Positions 52,812-63,608 are shown, counted from the first letter of the stretch. The stretch: DNA of 64,000 nt from an uncultured Neptuniibacter sp. (GCF_947498015.1 NZ_CANMIR010000005.1:33551-97550), one strand, 5' to 3'. Notes: generated by a model not told the origin, from the sequence alone. Numbers and translations are program-made.

Positions 52812-55169
52812 TTAGAACAGCTCTTCTGCTGAGTTGCTTTTGCTGATGCTGGTGGGGGCGGCATACCCTGTTGGTACATTTTCCTCTCTAAAGTATTCAT
52901 ATACCGCATCGGCTTGCCCTGGGTAAGCAAGTTTGCCGCTGCGCGGATCGATCTTCACATTGACGATCCCTTCAGGTGGGATGGGTGCGTTTTCCGGTTT
53001 TTCTTTGAGTGCTTCGCGCATGAAATCGATCCAGATTGGTAGTGCGGCTGTACCACCAAATTCTCTTCTTCCTAGAGTGGTGGGTTGGTCAAAGCCTACC
53101 CAGGCCGTCGCTACATAGTCCTGGTTAAAGCCAGAGAACCAGGCGTCTTTTTGATCATTGGTGGTGCCTGTTTTCCCAGCTATATCATTCCGCTTAAGTA
53201 CCTGTGCCTTTCGGCCAGTGCCTTGTCGAATAACGTCCTGCATGATGTTGTATGTCAGGAATACAACCTTTTCATCGTAGATCCTGGGGGCGATTGTATC
53301 GACTGAAATGGCTTCTGGGTCGCACTCTTTGCAAGCTGTTTTGGGGTGGGCAGTAAAAAGCAGCTCCCCATTAGGGTTTTCGATCCGGTCAATAAAATAA
53401 GGCGTCACCTTAAAGCCGCCGTTAGCGAAGGTTGCATACCCTGTTACCAGTTGTAAGGGCGTCACATCAGCGCTACCGAGTGAGAGAGAGAGGTTATTAG
53501 GTAGTTTGTCTTTGTCGAAACCCGCAAGGTGAAGATAGTCTTGGGCTGTATCAATTCCGATCGAGCGAAGTAGGCGGATTGAAACCAGATTTCTGGATTT
53601 ATAGAGTGCTTCCCTCAGTCGGGTAGGACCGTAAAACTTCCGGCTATAGTTTTCAGGGCGCCAGTTGCCTTCCAGGTTTTTGTCGTGGAAAACAATAGGG
53701 GCGTCGTTGATTAAGGATGCAGGGGTGTAGCCTTTGTTCAGAGCTGCTGCGTAGATGAAAGGTTTGAAGTTTGATCCCGGTTGGCGAACGGCCTGTGTGC
53801 TGCGATTAAATTTATTATGTGTGAAGTTAAATCCACCTACCAATGAGACGATCGCTCCATCCTGGGGTGCCAGTGATACCAGAGAGCCCTGCACTTTAGG
53901 AATCTGGGTCAGATGGGCTATGTTGTCCTTGAATCTAATGCGAATCAGGTCGCCAACCTGCACTACATCGGATGCTTTTTGTGGCGCTTTGCCGGTGCGG
54001 TTAACCGAGATGTGTTTTTTTGCCCATGAGAGACCTTCCCATGTCAGATCGGTTTTTTGGCCATCTTTCAGTAGTAGGGTCGCTGATCTGTCGGAGATGG
54101 ATAGAATCAGAGCAGGTTCCAGGACACCATAGCTGATGACTTTGTTAAGTTTTTGGGATAGTTCAGCTTCGGTTAGGCCTTTAAGGTCCCATTGCGCTTC
54201 GGGGCCAAAATACCCATGGCGTTCGGTGTAGGCTATCAGGCCATTGGAAACAGCGTTGTTCGCGGCTTCCTGCAGTGGGCTTTGAATTGTGGTGTAAACC
54301 TTGTAGCCGTCTGTGTATAGCTCTTCGCCGTAGATGTCATAAAGCTCCTTGCGGACCATTTCTGCGAGATAGAAGGCTCTGAGCTCAATCTCTTTTGAGT
54401 GGTACTTGGCGGTGACGGGGGCGTTTGATGCTTCTTCTAGCTCTTGGTCGTTAATAAAACTTAGCGAATGCATTCGCTTTAATATCCAGTTTCTACGTTC
54501 AATTGCACGAGATGGATTTGTGATTGGGTTATAGGCAGAGGGGGCTTTAGGGAGGCCTGCGATCATGGCGAATTGAGAAAGGCTCAAGTCTTTCAGATTC
54601 TTGCCGTAATAGACATTAGAGGCTGCCTGAATGCCATAAGATCGGTGACCAAGGTAAATTTTATTGATGTAGAGTGAAAAGATCTCTTCTTTACTGAGTT
54701 CCTGTTCAATTTTTAGGGCGAGCAGAATCTCCATGAATTTTCGAGTGAATGTGCGCTCGCGTGTCAGGAAGAAGTTTTTAGCAACTTGCATTGTGATGGT
54801 GGAGCCGCCGCTTTGTATCCGTCCAGTTGTGGCAAGTTGGAAGGCTGCTCGGGTCAGTCCTTTGATATCGATACCAAAATGACTGAAGAAACGACTATCT
54901 TCGGCTGCAGTTAATGCGTGAATAAATTGAGGCGGGATCTCTTCAAAACGGACAGGGGTGCGTCGCTTTTCACCGAACTCAGCGATAAGCTTTTTGTCCT
55001 TGGAATATATCTGCAGAGGCGTCTGTAGATGAATGTCACGAAGTGTCTCAACTTTGGGGAGTTGAGGCTCAAAATATAAATATGCGCCTGTAATTGCTGC
55101 AGAGCAAAGAAGGAAACAAAAAATACCTAATTTAAACAAAAGTTTGAAAAGCGAAATCATAGCTGACAT
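52812..55169 (-). CDS. mrcA: Penicillin-binding protein 1A
   Basis: Bifunctional peptidoglycan glycosyltransferase and transpeptidase. One N-terminal membrane helix (about 7-31), then the glycosyltransferase domain with catalytic Glu90 in TAAEDSRFFSHFGID, GGSTITMQVAKNFFL and KIYLGHRSYGIQAASN. The transpeptidase has the SxxK box in GSNFKPF, SRN as the second box and KTG in AGKTGTTNDQKDAWF. An OB-like insert sits between them. 785 residues. It is divergent from pilM, the classic neighbour in Pseudomonas and E. coli relatives. Confidence 0.97.
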   Translation of the reverse strand: MSAMISLFKLLFKLGIFCFLLCSAAITGAYLYFEPQLPKVETLRDIHLQTPLQIYSKDKKLIAEFGEKRRTPVRFEEIPPQFIHALTAAEDSRFFSHFGIDIKGLTRAAFQLATTGRIQSGGSTITMQVAKNFFLTRERTFTRKFMEILLALKIEQELSKEEIFSLYINKIYLGHRSYGIQAASNVYYGKNLKDLSLSQFAMIAGLPKAPSAYNPITNPSRAIERRNWILKRMHSLSFINDQELEEASNAPVTAKYHSKEIELRAFYLAEMVRKELYDIYGEELYTDGYKVYTTIQSPLQEAANNAVSNGLIAYTERHGYFGPEAQWDLKGLTEAELSQKLNKVISYGVLEPALILSISDRSATLLLKDGQKTDLTWEGLSWAKKHISVNRTGKAPQKASDVVQVGDLIRIRFKDNIAHLTQIPKVQGSLVSLAPQDGAIVSLVGGFNFTHNKFNRSTQAVRQPGSNFKPFIYAAALNKGYTPASLINDAPIVFHDKNLEGNWRPENYSRKFYGPTRLREALYKSRNLVSIRLLRSIGIDTAQDYLHLAGFDKDKLPNNLSLSLGSADVTPLQLVTGYATFANGGFKVTPYFIDRIENPNGELLFTAHPKTACKECDPEAISVDTIAPRIYDEKVVFLTYNIMQDVIRQGTGRKAQVLKRNDIAGKTGTTNDQKDAWFSGFNQDYVATAWVGFDQPTTLGRREFGGTAALPIWIDFMREALKEKPENAPIPPEGIVNVKIDPRSGKLAYPGQADAVYEYFREENVPTGYAAPTSISKSNSAEELF

Positions 55170-55328
55170 GCTAGTCTTTGACAGTAAAAGAGAAAGAAGG
55201 GTCTATTATATAGACAGGTTGCCATCAAGCTCTAGCGTATATTGAATTTAAAATGGTTTAATAACTGTTAGATATATCCTAGAGTATGATATGCAGATTA
55301 ACGCAGCATTAAGTTAGGGAAATAATTT

Positions 55329-56390
55329 GTGTTTGGCTTATTGGGGAACAAGTCGAGTAGCTTAGTAGGGCTGGATATTGGCTCTTCATCGGTAAAGCTG
55401 GTTGCTCTGTCAAAGAGTGGTCATGGATATGCATTGGAGGCATACGCTGTTGTTTCTTTGCCCCCCACTGCAGTTATAGATGGTAATATCCAAGATGTGG
55501 GCGAGGTTGCTGGAACGATTGAGAAAGCAATCAAAGTGGCTGGTGGCAAACTGGGTGCTGCTGTGGCTGCGGTTCCTGCATCCGCTGTTATTACTAAGCG
55601 AATTGAGATGAGTAATGCTTTCACTGAGTTTGAGTTGGAAGACCAAATTAAAGTGGAAGCGGATCAGTTTATACCATATCCACTAGATGAGGTTGCACTT
55701 GATTTCGAGGTGCTTGGTCCGGTGGAGGGTAGTGATAGTTTAAACCAAGTCATGTTAGTCGCCTGTAGGCGAACAGATGTAGATCAGCGTGAAGATGCTA
55801 TCAGCGCATCCGGAATGCAGTGTCAGATTGTGGATGTTGATACATTCGCGGTCGAGCGCACATTTCCCTTAATGGCTTCGAGTGAGCAAAATCCAGAAAG
55901 TTTAGTGGGTGTTGTTGATATCGGTGCAGCTACTCTTACGCTTAATGTGTTTAAAGAAGGCGAGATCGTTTATAGCCGGGAGCAAGCGTTCGGTGGTAAC
56001 GATCTTACAAATTCTATTCATCAGCAATATGGCATGAGTATCGAGGAAGTTGAACAGGCTCTTCGCCTGAATGAACTTTCATCGGAAATTGCTGAGATGG
56101 TCGTGCTTCCATTTAGGGGAACTGTTGCACAGCAGGTTTCTCGTTCTCTTCAGTTTTTCTATTCATCAGGAGCTCATGGCGAGCTTTCTTCGCTTTACCT
56201 TTCGGGTGGTACAGCTTCAATTGATGGGTTGGCCAACCAGCTTTCAGAGGAGTTGGGCATCACTACACAGATGGCGAATCCATTTGTAAATATGTCTGTT
56301 GAATCAAGAATTAATCGTTCGAGGCTGGAGCGCGATGCGCCCTCATTAGTTAAAGCATGCGGCCTCGCAATGCGTGGATTAGAGGACTAA
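55329..56390 (+). CDS. pilM: Type IV pilus assembly protein PilM
   Basis: Actin/FtsA-like cytoplasmic ATPase of the pilus alignment complex; its cleft binds the PilN N-terminus. Motifs seen: VGLDIGSSSVKLVAL (phosphate 1), VVDIGAATLTLNVF (phosphate 2) and YLSGGTASIDGLANQL (adenosine). 353 residues. Translation begins at GTG after AGGG. It opens the pilMNOPQ operon; the intergenic spacing to pilN is five bases. Confidence 0.95.
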   Translation: MFGLLGNKSSSLVGLDIGSSSVKLVALSKSGHGYALEAYAVVSLPPTAVIDGNIQDVGEVAGTIEKAIKVAGGKLGAAVAAVPASAVITKRIEMSNAFTEFELEDQIKVEADQFIPYPLDEVALDFEVLGPVEGSDSLNQVMLVACRRTDVDQREDAISASGMQCQIVDVDTFAVERTFPLMASSEQNPESLVGVVDIGAATLTLNVFKEGEIVYSREQAFGGNDLTNSIHQQYGMSIEEVEQALRLNELSSEIAEMVVLPFRGTVAQQVSRSLQFFYSSGAHGELSSLYLSGGTASIDGLANQLSEELGITTQMANPFVNMSVESRINRSRLERDAPSLVKACGLAMRGLED

Positions 56391-56395
56391 GGGCT

Positions 56396-56944
56396 ATGGC
56401 TACGATTAACTTAAGGCCCTGGCGTGAAGAGCGGGCTAAGGAAAGGCAACAGAAATTCGGTATTAATCTTTTCGTATCAGCGGTTGTGGCTGTTGGTATA
56501 GTTCTGGCGGTAGGTTATTACTACGACCTAATGAAAGACCGGCAGCTAGAGAGGAATAATTATTTAAGAGCTGAGGCCAAAAAACTTGATAAGCAGATCG
56601 CAGAGATCAAAAAGCTTAAGGCAAAGCGCGCAGCGCTACTTGAAAGATTGACTGCGATCCAGGATCTTCAGGGTTCAAGGCCGCTAATTGTCAGGAATTT
56701 TGATGAGCTTGTCAGAGTTTTGCCAGATGGAGTGCACTACTCTTCTATTGATAGGAAAGGTGAAAAAGTAGCTATTAGTGGTCGCTCCACTGATAACTTA
56801 GAGGTCTCCGCTTTGATGCGTAGCATTGATCAGTCTATCTGGTTTGGTGAGCCAGCGTTGAGTAGTGTTGGTGGAACGCAGAACAAAAAATCATTCAAAT
56901 TGTCAGTGCCTTTGGTCAAGCCTAAAAAGGAGGATGAGCAGTGA
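56396..56944 (+). CDS. pilN: Type IV pilus assembly protein PilN
   Basis: Bitopic inner-membrane protein starting MATINLRPWREERAKER, the conserved INL.PWR motif that binds PilM. One transmembrane helix (about 21-41: INLFVSAVVAVGIVLAVGYYY), a coiled coil (about 45-85) and a small periplasmic domain. The ATG five bases after the pilM stop is preferred to the frame start inside pilM. 182 residues. It overlaps pilO by four bases. Confidence 0.95.
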   Translation: MATINLRPWREERAKERQQKFGINLFVSAVVAVGIVLAVGYYYDLMKDRQLERNNYLRAEAKKLDKQIAEIKKLKAKRAALLERLTAIQDLQGSRPLIVRNFDELVRVLPDGVHYSSIDRKGEKVAISGRSTDNLEVSALMRSIDQSIWFGEPALSSVGGTQNKKSFKLSVPLVKPKKEDEQ

Positions 56945-57537
56945 GCGTTTTTCATGATGCTTTTAAAGGGTTTGATCCGAATAGCCTTGATGTTTCAACA
57001 GCAGGTAATTGGCCAATTGGGGTCAAAATAGTAAGTTATGTATTGTTGATGGCAGTCATAGTAGTTGGTGGTTGGTATTACTACGCAACTGATAAAAAGG
57101 TCAATTTAGAAAGGGAAGTGGCCAAAGAAAAGGGTCTTAAGGATTCTTTTCAAAATAAAGCGTTTCAGGTAGCGAACCTTGAAGCGTTGAGAAAACAGAT
57201 GGCAGATGTTGAAGAAAAATTTTCCGAACTTCTCAAGCAGCTGCCTACAGATAAGGAAGTGCCCGGACTGTTGGATGATATTACCTTGATAGGCACAGAT
57301 AGTGGTTTGAATATTGGCTCTATAGGTCTTGCTTCGGAACGAAAACAAGAGTTTTATGTGGAACTGCCTATAAATATTTCAGTACAGGGGTCATATCACC
57401 AGATAGGGCAATTTGTAAGTGGTATTGCAGCCCTCCCAAGAATTGTTACTTTGCATAATTATTCCATTAAACCTACTAAAGGTGAGGTTTCTATGAGTAT
57501 TAGTGCTAAGACATACCGATATGATGATGAGCAGTGA
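56941..57537 (+). CDS. pilO: Type IV pilus assembly protein PilO
   Basis: Partner of PilN, with the same plan: short cytoplasmic tail, one membrane helix (about 29-49), coiled coil (about 55-95) and a periplasmic ferredoxin-like domain (TLIGTDSGLNIGSIG, ELPINISVQGSYHQIGQFVSGIAALPRIVTL). 198 residues, GTG start in a GTGA overlap with pilN. PilNO heterodimers connect PilM with PilP and the secretin. Confidence 0.95.
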   Translation: MSVFHDAFKGFDPNSLDVSTAGNWPIGVKIVSYVLLMAVIVVGGWYYYATDKKVNLEREVAKEKGLKDSFQNKAFQVANLEALRKQMADVEEKFSELLKQLPTDKEVPGLLDDITLIGTDSGLNIGSIGLASERKQEFYVELPINISVQGSYHQIGQFVSGIAALPRIVTLHNYSIKPTKGEVSMSISAKTYRYDDEQ

Positions 57538-57547
57538 GGGCGTCAGG

Positions 57548-58105
57548 ATGATATATAAATTAAGGTTAATGCCCCTTGCTTTGATTATCTTGATTCTCAG
57601 TGGGTGTGTTGATTGGGTAGACGAAACATCAGATCTTAAAAGGTTTGTTGCGGATGCCCAGAGAGCACCAGGAGGACAGATTGCTCCTTTGCCTGAGTTT
57701 AAGCCTTACCACAGCTTTGTCTACAAAGGGGCCTCAATGCGAGACCCTTTTAAGCCTCTATTGCCAATCGTTGATGATGAACAAGATAATGCATCATTAG
57801 GGGCATCAAATTCTGATATCAAACCGGACGAAGCTCGGGATAAAGAGTACCTAGAGTCCTTCGCGATAGATCAGTTGGTAATGGTCGGTACAATCACCAA
57901 AAAAGAGGGTGATGAGCTTTGGGGGTTGATTAAGGACGGGAATTCAGAAATTCACCGTGTACATGTGGGGAGCTACATGGGACTTGACTATGGTGAAATT
58001 GTAGAGATGTCTGAAAGACAGATAGAGCTTGTAGAAATAGTTTCAAATGGTCGCGGTGGTTGGATGAAAAGACCACGTAGCCTTGCCTTGGAAGAGCAGG
58101 AATAA
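57548..58105 (+). CDS. pilP: Type IV pilus lipoprotein PilP
   Basis: Inner-membrane lipoprotein linking PilNO to the PilQ secretin. Signal peptide with lipobox LILSGC (Cys20), a flexible middle part and a C-terminal beta domain (FAIDQLVMVGTITKKEGDELWGLIKDG, VHVGSYMGLDYGEI). MRDPFKPL is a conserved PilP motif. The ATG eight bases after GAGGG is used; the frame continues into pilO upstream but that part is not family-like. 185 residues. Confidence 0.93.
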   Translation: MIYKLRLMPLALIILILSGCVDWVDETSDLKRFVADAQRAPGGQIAPLPEFKPYHSFVYKGASMRDPFKPLLPIVDDEQDNASLGASNSDIKPDEARDKEYLESFAIDQLVMVGTITKKEGDELWGLIKDGNSEIHRVHVGSYMGLDYGEIVEMSERQIELVEIVSNGRGGWMKRPRSLALEEQE

Positions 58106-58116
58106 GGGATAAAACA

Positions 58117-60225
58117 GTGATGATACAGGTCCCCATGATTACAGACGTAAAAGCGTACATTAAAGCAAAAAGCCATTTTTTATGTATGCTTTTTTTAGGT
58201 CTGACACTGTCGGAGTGGGCGGCAGCAGAAGTTTTAATGAAAAATGCAAATTTTGTATCGCTTCCTGGAGGTAAGGTCGAGCTGAGGTTTGATTTTGAGT
58301 CGGCACCGCCAGAACCGCAAGCATATATGATCAATCAACCCGCTAGATTAGTTATGGATCTTTGGGGGGTCGAGAGCGACCTAAAAAGCCGTTCTATTGA
58401 TGTTAAAACTGGTGGTGTAGATGCAGTTGATTTCGCACAGGCGGACGGACGGTTGAGAGTTGTAACGAGTCTGTATGAAGCTTCTGGGTACAAGACTTAT
58501 ACAGAGGGGAATAGTCTCTTTGTTGTTATTGGTAATAAGCAGTCAAGCTTATCCGTGCCGGTTGCTGCAAAAGATGGTTTGGTAACTGCTAAACCTAAGA
58601 GCGGAATTGCTACAGTATCTGATCGTACTAAAGTGAGCGGTATTGACTTTGAACGGGTTGAAGGTGGTGTTGGTCGGGTTACGATTACTCTATCTGATGA
58701 TAAGGCGGGTGTAGATATTCAGGAAGAGGGTAGTAATGTCGTTGTAAACTTGGTTGGTGCTCAATTATCAAGGGCGCTCGAACAACGAGTAGATGTGCAA
58801 GATTTCGTTACACCATTGATGTTTATCGACTCAATGGCCAATGGTGGTAATACCAGTATTCTTTTAAAACCAAGTGCAGAACCATATGAATACCTAGCCT
58901 ACCAGACTGATAATCAGTTGGTTCTTGACTTTAAACCACAATCTGCTGCGCAGAAAAGTGAACGAGAGAAGGATCTCTTCCCATTTGGTGGAGAGCCTAT
59001 CGACCTAAACTTCCAAAATGTAGAGCTGAGATCTGTCCTGCAGATTATTGCGGAAGTTGCAGAGTTGAACTTGGTAGTGAGTGATACAGTTAGTGGCAAT
59101 ATTACACTTAGATTAAAGAATGTCCCATGGGATCAGGCTTTAGATATTATTTTGAAAACAAAAGGTCTGGATCAGCGTACAGTTGGTAACGTACTACTAA
59201 TCGCGCCGGCATCAGAAATTGCAGCTCGTGAAAAACAGGAGCTAGAAAATTCAAAGCAAGTGGAACAATTGTCCCCCTTAAGAACAGAGTTTATTCAGGT
59301 CGATTTTCGAAAAGCCTCTGATATGATGAAAGCGATGCAGGAGGCTAAAATCATCACCAGTGAGCGTGGTTTCATCATGGCAGATGATGAAACAAATGTG
59401 CTGATGATTAGAGATACCGATAAAGCGATTTCTGAAGTTCGTAAGACACTGAAGAAATTTGATGTTGAAGTAGAGCAGGTGTTGGTTGAGGCGCGACTGG
59501 TTAATGCAACGTCAAATGTAACTAAAGATCTTGGTGTTAAATGGGGCTTTGGGTATAACGATGTTGATAATGGAGAGGGATGGATCGTAAACCGTGATAT
59601 TGGGTCAATTGATTTTGGCTCACCTCCTACTGCAGCAGGTTTGCAGGTTGATTTGGGGGCAACAGCACAGAACGCAGGTGCTATTGCTATTGGCTTTAAA
59701 CCAGGGACGAGTAGTTTGTTAGCTTTGGAACTTTCCGCTTTGGAGTCAGATGGTAAAGCGGAAATTGTATCTCAGCCTAAAGTGATGACTACGAATGGTA
59801 AGCCTGCGTTAATTCAATCAGGGTCGGAAATTCCTTTCCAGACGGTTGAAGAAGGCGAGGTGAACATTGAATTTAAAGATGTTGTGCTTAGCCTCGATGT
59901 AACTCCGCGTATTAATCCAGGTGATCGAATCGCTTTAGATCTTGAAATTAAGCAGGATTCCATAGGTCAAGTGTTGCCAAATGGTGAGATAAGTATCGAT
60001 AATAACGAGCTCAAAACATCAGTAGTGGTGCCGGATGGTCAGACTATTGTTCTTGGTGGTGTGTTTAAAAACGAAACCAGTGAGACAGTCAATAAAATAC
60101 CATTGTTAGGTGACCTGCCAGTGATGGGTGCGTTATTCCGTAATAAAGAAAACCAGTCTGAGAAAACTGAGCTGTTGATATTTATTACACCTAAACTGGT
60201 AAGAAACTCGCTTAGATCGCAGTAG
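58117..60225 (+). CDS. pilQ: Type IV pilus secretin PilQ
   Basis: Outer-membrane channel through which the pilus leaves the cell. A signal peptide is followed by AMIN domains that bind peptidoglycan (about 45-130 and 175-280), an STN/N0 domain ([33 protein letters not shown] segment), an N1 domain ([19 protein letters not shown]) and the secretin core ([64 protein letters not shown]). GTG is seven bases after AAGGGA; an ATG next to it is possible. 702 residues. Confidence 0.96.
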   Translation: MMIQVPMITDVKAYIKAKSHFLCMLFLGLTLSEWAAAEVLMKNANFVSLPGGKVELRFDFESAPPEPQAYMINQPARLVMDLWGVESDLKSRSIDVKTGGVDAVDFAQADGRLRVVTSLYEASGYKTYTEGNSLFVVIGNKQSSLSVPVAAKDGLVTAKPKSGIATVSDRTKVSGIDFERVEGGVGRVTITLSDDKAGVDIQEEGSNVVVNLVGAQLSRALEQRVDVQDFVTPLMFIDSMANGGNTSILLKPSAEPYEYLAYQTDNQLVLDFKPQSAAQKSEREKDLFPFGGEPIDLNFQNVELRSVLQIIAEVAELNLVVSDTVSGNITLRLKNVPWDQALDIILKTKGLDQRTVGNVLLIAPASEIAAREKQELENSKQVEQLSPLRTEFIQVDFRKASDMMKAMQEAKIITSERGFIMADDETNVLMIRDTDKAISEVRKTLKKFDVEVEQVLVEARLVNATSNVTKDLGVKWGFGYNDVDNGEGWIVNRDIGSIDFGSPPTAAGLQVDLGATAQNAGAIAIGFKPGTSSLLALELSALESDGKAEIVSQPKVMTTNGKPALIQSGSEIPFQTVEEGEVNIEFKDVVLSLDVTPRINPGDRIALDLEIKQDSIGQVLPNGEISIDNNELKTSVVVPDGQTIVLGGVFKNETSETVNKIPLLGDLPVMGALFRNKENQSEKTELLIFITPKLVRNSLRSQ

Positions 60226-60238
60226 TGGTTTTATCGAA

Positions 60239-60763
60239 TTGAATATATTTCTTATTGGGCCTATGGGAGCTGGCAAAAGCACCATAGGCCGTTTGCTTTC
60301 GCAGGAACTTAAACTCGAATTCCTAGACTCTGATCGCGAGATTGAAGCACGAGCGGGTGCAGATATTCCGTGGATTTTTGATGTTGAAGGAGAGGATGGT
60401 TTTAGAGATCGCGAAGAGTCTGTTATAGCAGAGTTGAGTGACAGGAAGTCGATCGTGCTGTCGACCGGTGGTGGTGCAGTCAAGCGTCTGACAAACAGAA
60501 CTTGTCTGCAGGCAAACGGGACTGTGGTATATCTTGAAACATCGGTTGAACAGCAGTTGGATAGGACATCCCGGGACAAGAACCGCCCATTGCTTCAAAC
60601 AGAGAATCCTCGAGAGGTTCTGGAAACACTTATGGCGGAAAGGCATCCGCTTTACCTAGAAGCCGCTGATATTATTGTCAGAACTGATAAAAGGCATCCT
60701 CGTGCAGTTGCAAATGAAATCATAAAGCAATTGAGAGCAAGCTCCCCTCTAGAATCTGAATAG
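60239..60763 (+). CDS. aroK: Shikimate kinase
   Basis: Phosphorylates shikimate in aromatic amino-acid synthesis. P-loop GPMGAGKS at residues 7-14, shikimate-binding [19 protein letters not shown] and FRDREE, and STGGGAV are all present. 174 residues. Translation starts at TTG, 13 bases after the pilQ stop, probably by coupling; there is no earlier ATG or GTG in frame that fits. Classic neighbour of aroB. Confidence 0.96.
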   Translation: MNIFLIGPMGAGKSTIGRLLSQELKLEFLDSDREIEARAGADIPWIFDVEGEDGFRDREESVIAELSDRKSIVLSTGGGAVKRLTNRTCLQANGTVVYLETSVEQQLDRTSRDKNRPLLQTENPREVLETLMAERHPLYLEAADIIVRTDKRHPRAVANEIIKQLRASSPLESE

Positions 60764-60773
60764 AATCCTTAGT

Positions 60774-61868
60774 ATGCAAAAATTGAAAGTTGAACTTGGT
60801 GACAGAAGTTATCCAATTTATATTGGTCAGGGATTGCTGGATAAGGGGTTGTTAGTACCTTATATAAAAGGGTCTCAGCTCCTGATTGTTACTAATGAAA
60901 CAATTGAGCCTTTGTATCTTGAGCGTTTAAAAGCCACTATTCCATCTCATTTCAAAGTGGGCACAGTCGTGCTGCCGGATGGTGAGCGTTATAAAGATCT
61001 AAATCAGATTAATACCATTTTTGATTCGCTATTGGATGGTCAGCATAACCGAACCACAACACTGGTCGCTTTGGGTGGCGGTGTGATCGGTGATATGACC
61101 GGTTTTGCTGCAGCCTGCTATCAGCGTGGAGTGAATTTCATTCAGATTCCAACAACGCTATTGTCTCAGGTTGATTCCTCTGTGGGAGGAAAAACTGGGG
61201 TTAACCATCCAAAAGGGAAGAATATGATTGGGGCCTTTCATCAGCCTCAATGTGTCATTATTGACACGGATGTTTTGGGGACTCTGCCAGAAAAAGAGCT
61301 TTCTGCGGGTATGGCTGAAGTTATCAAATATGGTTTGATTTACGATGAGGCCTTTCTTTGTTTCCTTGAAGATCATATTGATGGCTTGATGGGGTTGCAG
61401 CCGGAGTTATTAGAGCAGGCGATCTATCGTTCATGTGCAATCAAAGCTGAAGTGGTAGCTCAAGATGAAAAAGAGGCTGGTATTCGTGCGTGGCTCAATT
61501 TAGGGCATACCTTTGGGCATGCGATTGAGACATCTGAAGGGTATGGGGCATGGTTGCATGGAGAAGCTGTTGGGGCTGGAACTATGATGGCTGCAGATCT
61601 TTCATGCCGGTTGGGCTGGATCTCAGGTAAAGATGTGCAGCGTATAAAGTCAATATTAGAAGCGGCAAATTTACCTGTTTATCCCCCTGAAACGATCTCA
61701 TCTGATCAGTTTATTGAGTTAATGTCTGTAGATAAAAAAGTGATTGATGGGAATATCAGATTGGTGTTGCTAGAAAAAATAGGTATGGCAACAGTGACTT
61801 CTGATTTTGATGCAGCTTTACTCAAAGAGACTCTGAAAGCAGGGAAAAGTCTTGGGCAGTGCTGTTGA
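60774..61868 (+). CDS. aroB: 3-dehydroquinate synthase
   Basis: Second step of the shikimate pathway, NAD- and metal-dependent. The signatures are [56 protein letters not shown] segment, the metal-ligand regions EVIKYGLI and [11 protein letters not shown], and [11 protein letters not shown]. 364 residues is standard. Eleven bases separate it from aroK. The pair is in the same transcription unit as the pil genes unless an internal promoter exists, which I could not identify. Confidence 0.97.
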   Translation: MQKLKVELGDRSYPIYIGQGLLDKGLLVPYIKGSQLLIVTNETIEPLYLERLKATIPSHFKVGTVVLPDGERYKDLNQINTIFDSLLDGQHNRTTTLVALGGGVIGDMTGFAAACYQRGVNFIQIPTTLLSQVDSSVGGKTGVNHPKGKNMIGAFHQPQCVIIDTDVLGTLPEKELSAGMAEVIKYGLIYDEAFLCFLEDHIDGLMGLQPELLEQAIYRSCAIKAEVVAQDEKEAGIRAWLNLGHTFGHAIETSEGYGAWLHGEAVGAGTMMAADLSCRLGWISGKDVQRIKSILEAANLPVYPPETISSDQFIELMSVDKKVIDGNIRLVLLEKIGMATVTSDFDAALLKETLKAGKSLGQCC

Positions 61869-61894
61869 ATAGAAATTCTTTGTTATGAAGCAAA

Positions 61895-63412
61895 ATGAAA
61901 CCTAATATCTACTTCGAACCACCAAGTCGACTCCAATTACTTGACAAGCTCAAGCACTGGGTTAGGTTTTCTGATTTTTTGTTGGTTATCTCCGGAGAAA
62001 GAGGATCAGGCAAAAGTACACTGCTTTCTCAGTTGCTGCCTGAGCAAGGTGATACCACACTTGTTGCTTGTCATGTCTGTTCAGAGCTGGAACTCAATGA
62101 GCAAGTGCTACTTGAGCATTTGTCATCTCAATTCCCATCTCATGATGAAGTAGATCGGGCTTTTTCAGATAAATTACACGCCTTTAGTGCGCAGCTGAAA
62201 GCGGTAAGTTCCGCTGGGCAAAAGTGCCTCATCATTATCGATGATGCTGAGCAGTTAACCGATAATGCCCTTAATCTTCTAATTAATCTTCACGCTTCGG
62301 GCGCTCAGCTGGTTTTAATATCTGGGGAGTCGTATGCCGAGAAAGTTCTGGGTTCAGAGCTGGTCAAGCATATGGAGGGAAGGGTTCACCATATTGAAAT
62401 TCCAAGTATGACTCGTGAAGAGTCATATGAGTATCTGCAGATCTGCCATCCTGAACTTTCAACGTTGCCCGAAAAGCAAAAGAGGGAGCTGGTTCAGTTG
62501 GGGGATGGTATGCCCGGTCGAATTGAGACGCTGTTGGCTGGTGGTAAGGTTATTAGCTCTAAGGCTTCAAAGAAAAAAACAGCATTTCCGCTACCTGGTA
62601 TCCATATGCTTGGGATCGGGTTTGTTTTAATGGCGATCGTAGCGCTCTCTTTATGGCAGTTTATGCCAGAAAAAGCTGTGGTGGATGAGTTGGAGATCAC
62701 CGAGCGAGTGTCAGTTCCCTTGCCTGTGCCTGCTGAGAATGAAGCGGAGGTTGTAACTGTCACCCCTGCTACTGAACCAGTGGCCACAGAAGCAGTTGAG
62801 GGCGCTGAGCAGTTACAAGATAAGGCGTTAGATGAGAATGCATTAGCTGAAAAAATAAAGGCAGATCTGGCGGCTCGCCTGAAAGAGCAAGAAGCTAAGA
62901 TTGAAGTTGAGCAGGAGCGGTTGGCGGAGGATTCAGCGCCAGTTAGTGCTCCTGTGGCTTCGGCTAAGACAGTTGTTGTGGAGCCATCTCCATCTGTAGT
63001 TGCGGCAAGTAAAAAACAGAGCTCAATTAGTAATAAAGAAGAGATTGTTCTGTCGGTAAATCGCAACCCAACCGTTAAAGAGGTTGAGCCTGCTGCAAAA
63101 GGTGTCGATGTTTCTTCTGATGAGAAGGATTTACTTTCCTGGTCATCAAGTGACTATACATTGCAGATGTTAGGGGCCAGATCCGAAGAAAGTGCCTTGG
63201 GTTTTGTTAAGTCACAGCAGGAGCCGGATAAGTTCTACCTATTTTCCACCGTATATAAAGGAGCGCCTTGGTTTGTCGTGGTTTATGGGCAATATGCTAA
63301 CCGGGATCTTGCAAATGCTTCTATCAAAAGGTTGCCTGCTGCTCTTAGAAAGGTGCGTCCATGGGCAAGAAGTGTCCAAGGTGTGCAAATAGATATACGC
63401 AAGAAAAAATAG
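61895..63412 (+). CDS. damX: DamX-like cell-division protein (AAA + SPOR)
   Basis: 505 residues. N-terminal AAA+/ExeA-like ATPase region with Walker A GERGSGKST (34-42) and Walker B LIIIDDAEQL; a single transmembrane helix near residues 228-248 (MLGIGFVLMAIVALSLWQFM); a long Glu/Ala/Val-rich periplasmic linker; and a C-terminal SPOR domain (YTLQMLGARSEESALGFVKSQ ... WFVVVYGQYANRDLANASI). It follows aroKB as damX does in E. coli. Compared with E. coli DamX the ATPase motif is well preserved. Septal role is inferred from the SPOR domain. Confidence 0.86.
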   Translation: MKPNIYFEPPSRLQLLDKLKHWVRFSDFLLVISGERGSGKSTLLSQLLPEQGDTTLVACHVCSELELNEQVLLEHLSSQFPSHDEVDRAFSDKLHAFSAQLKAVSSAGQKCLIIIDDAEQLTDNALNLLINLHASGAQLVLISGESYAEKVLGSELVKHMEGRVHHIEIPSMTREESYEYLQICHPELSTLPEKQKRELVQLGDGMPGRIETLLAGGKVISSKASKKKTAFPLPGIHMLGIGFVLMAIVALSLWQFMPEKAVVDELEITERVSVPLPVPAENEAEVVTVTPATEPVATEAVEGAEQLQDKALDENALAEKIKADLAARLKEQEAKIEVEQERLAEDSAPVSAPVASAKTVVVEPSPSVVAASKKQSSISNKEEIVLSVNRNPTVKEVEPAAKGVDVSSDEKDLLSWSSSDYTLQMLGARSEESALGFVKSQQEPDKFYLFSTVYKGAPWFVVVYGQYANRDLANASIKRLPAALRKVRPWARSVQGVQIDIRKKK

Positions 63413-63487
63413 TTTTAAAACAATTGGTTGCGTGTGTTGTTTGGTGCTTGAATACCCTTTTTTCCTCCTAAGTTAACTGTTTGAAAT

Positions 63488-63516
63488 TTGTCCCAAACCT
63501 CCCTGGCGTGTAGAAT
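63488..63516 (+). promoter_or_regulatory. Possible sigma-70 promoter of gltB
   Basis: TTGTCC, 17 bases, TAGAAT in the damX-gltB gap, about 93 bases before gltB. The -10 matches at five of six positions, the -35 at four. Confidence 0.5.
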
Positions 63517-63524
63517 AGCTGTCC

Positions 63525-63560
63525 CTTTTTGCTGAGTGGCGCATATATTGCAGCAAAAAG
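63525..63560 (+). repeat. Inverted repeat in the gltB leader
   Basis: CTTTTTGCTG and CAGCAAAAAG form a perfect ten-base repeat with a 16-base loop. It would lie at the very start of a transcript from the promoter just upstream. No T-run follows, so it is not a normal terminator of damX. Confidence 0.6.
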
Positions 63561-63608
63561 AATTATTAAGATATTGATTTTTAAGTATTTTTAAGTGGGA
63601 ATGGCTTA

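Noticed and set aside
63421..63450. Sigma-54 promoter for gltB
   Set aside because: The GG and GC dinucleotides at the required spacing are not both present in a TGGCAC/TTGC context.
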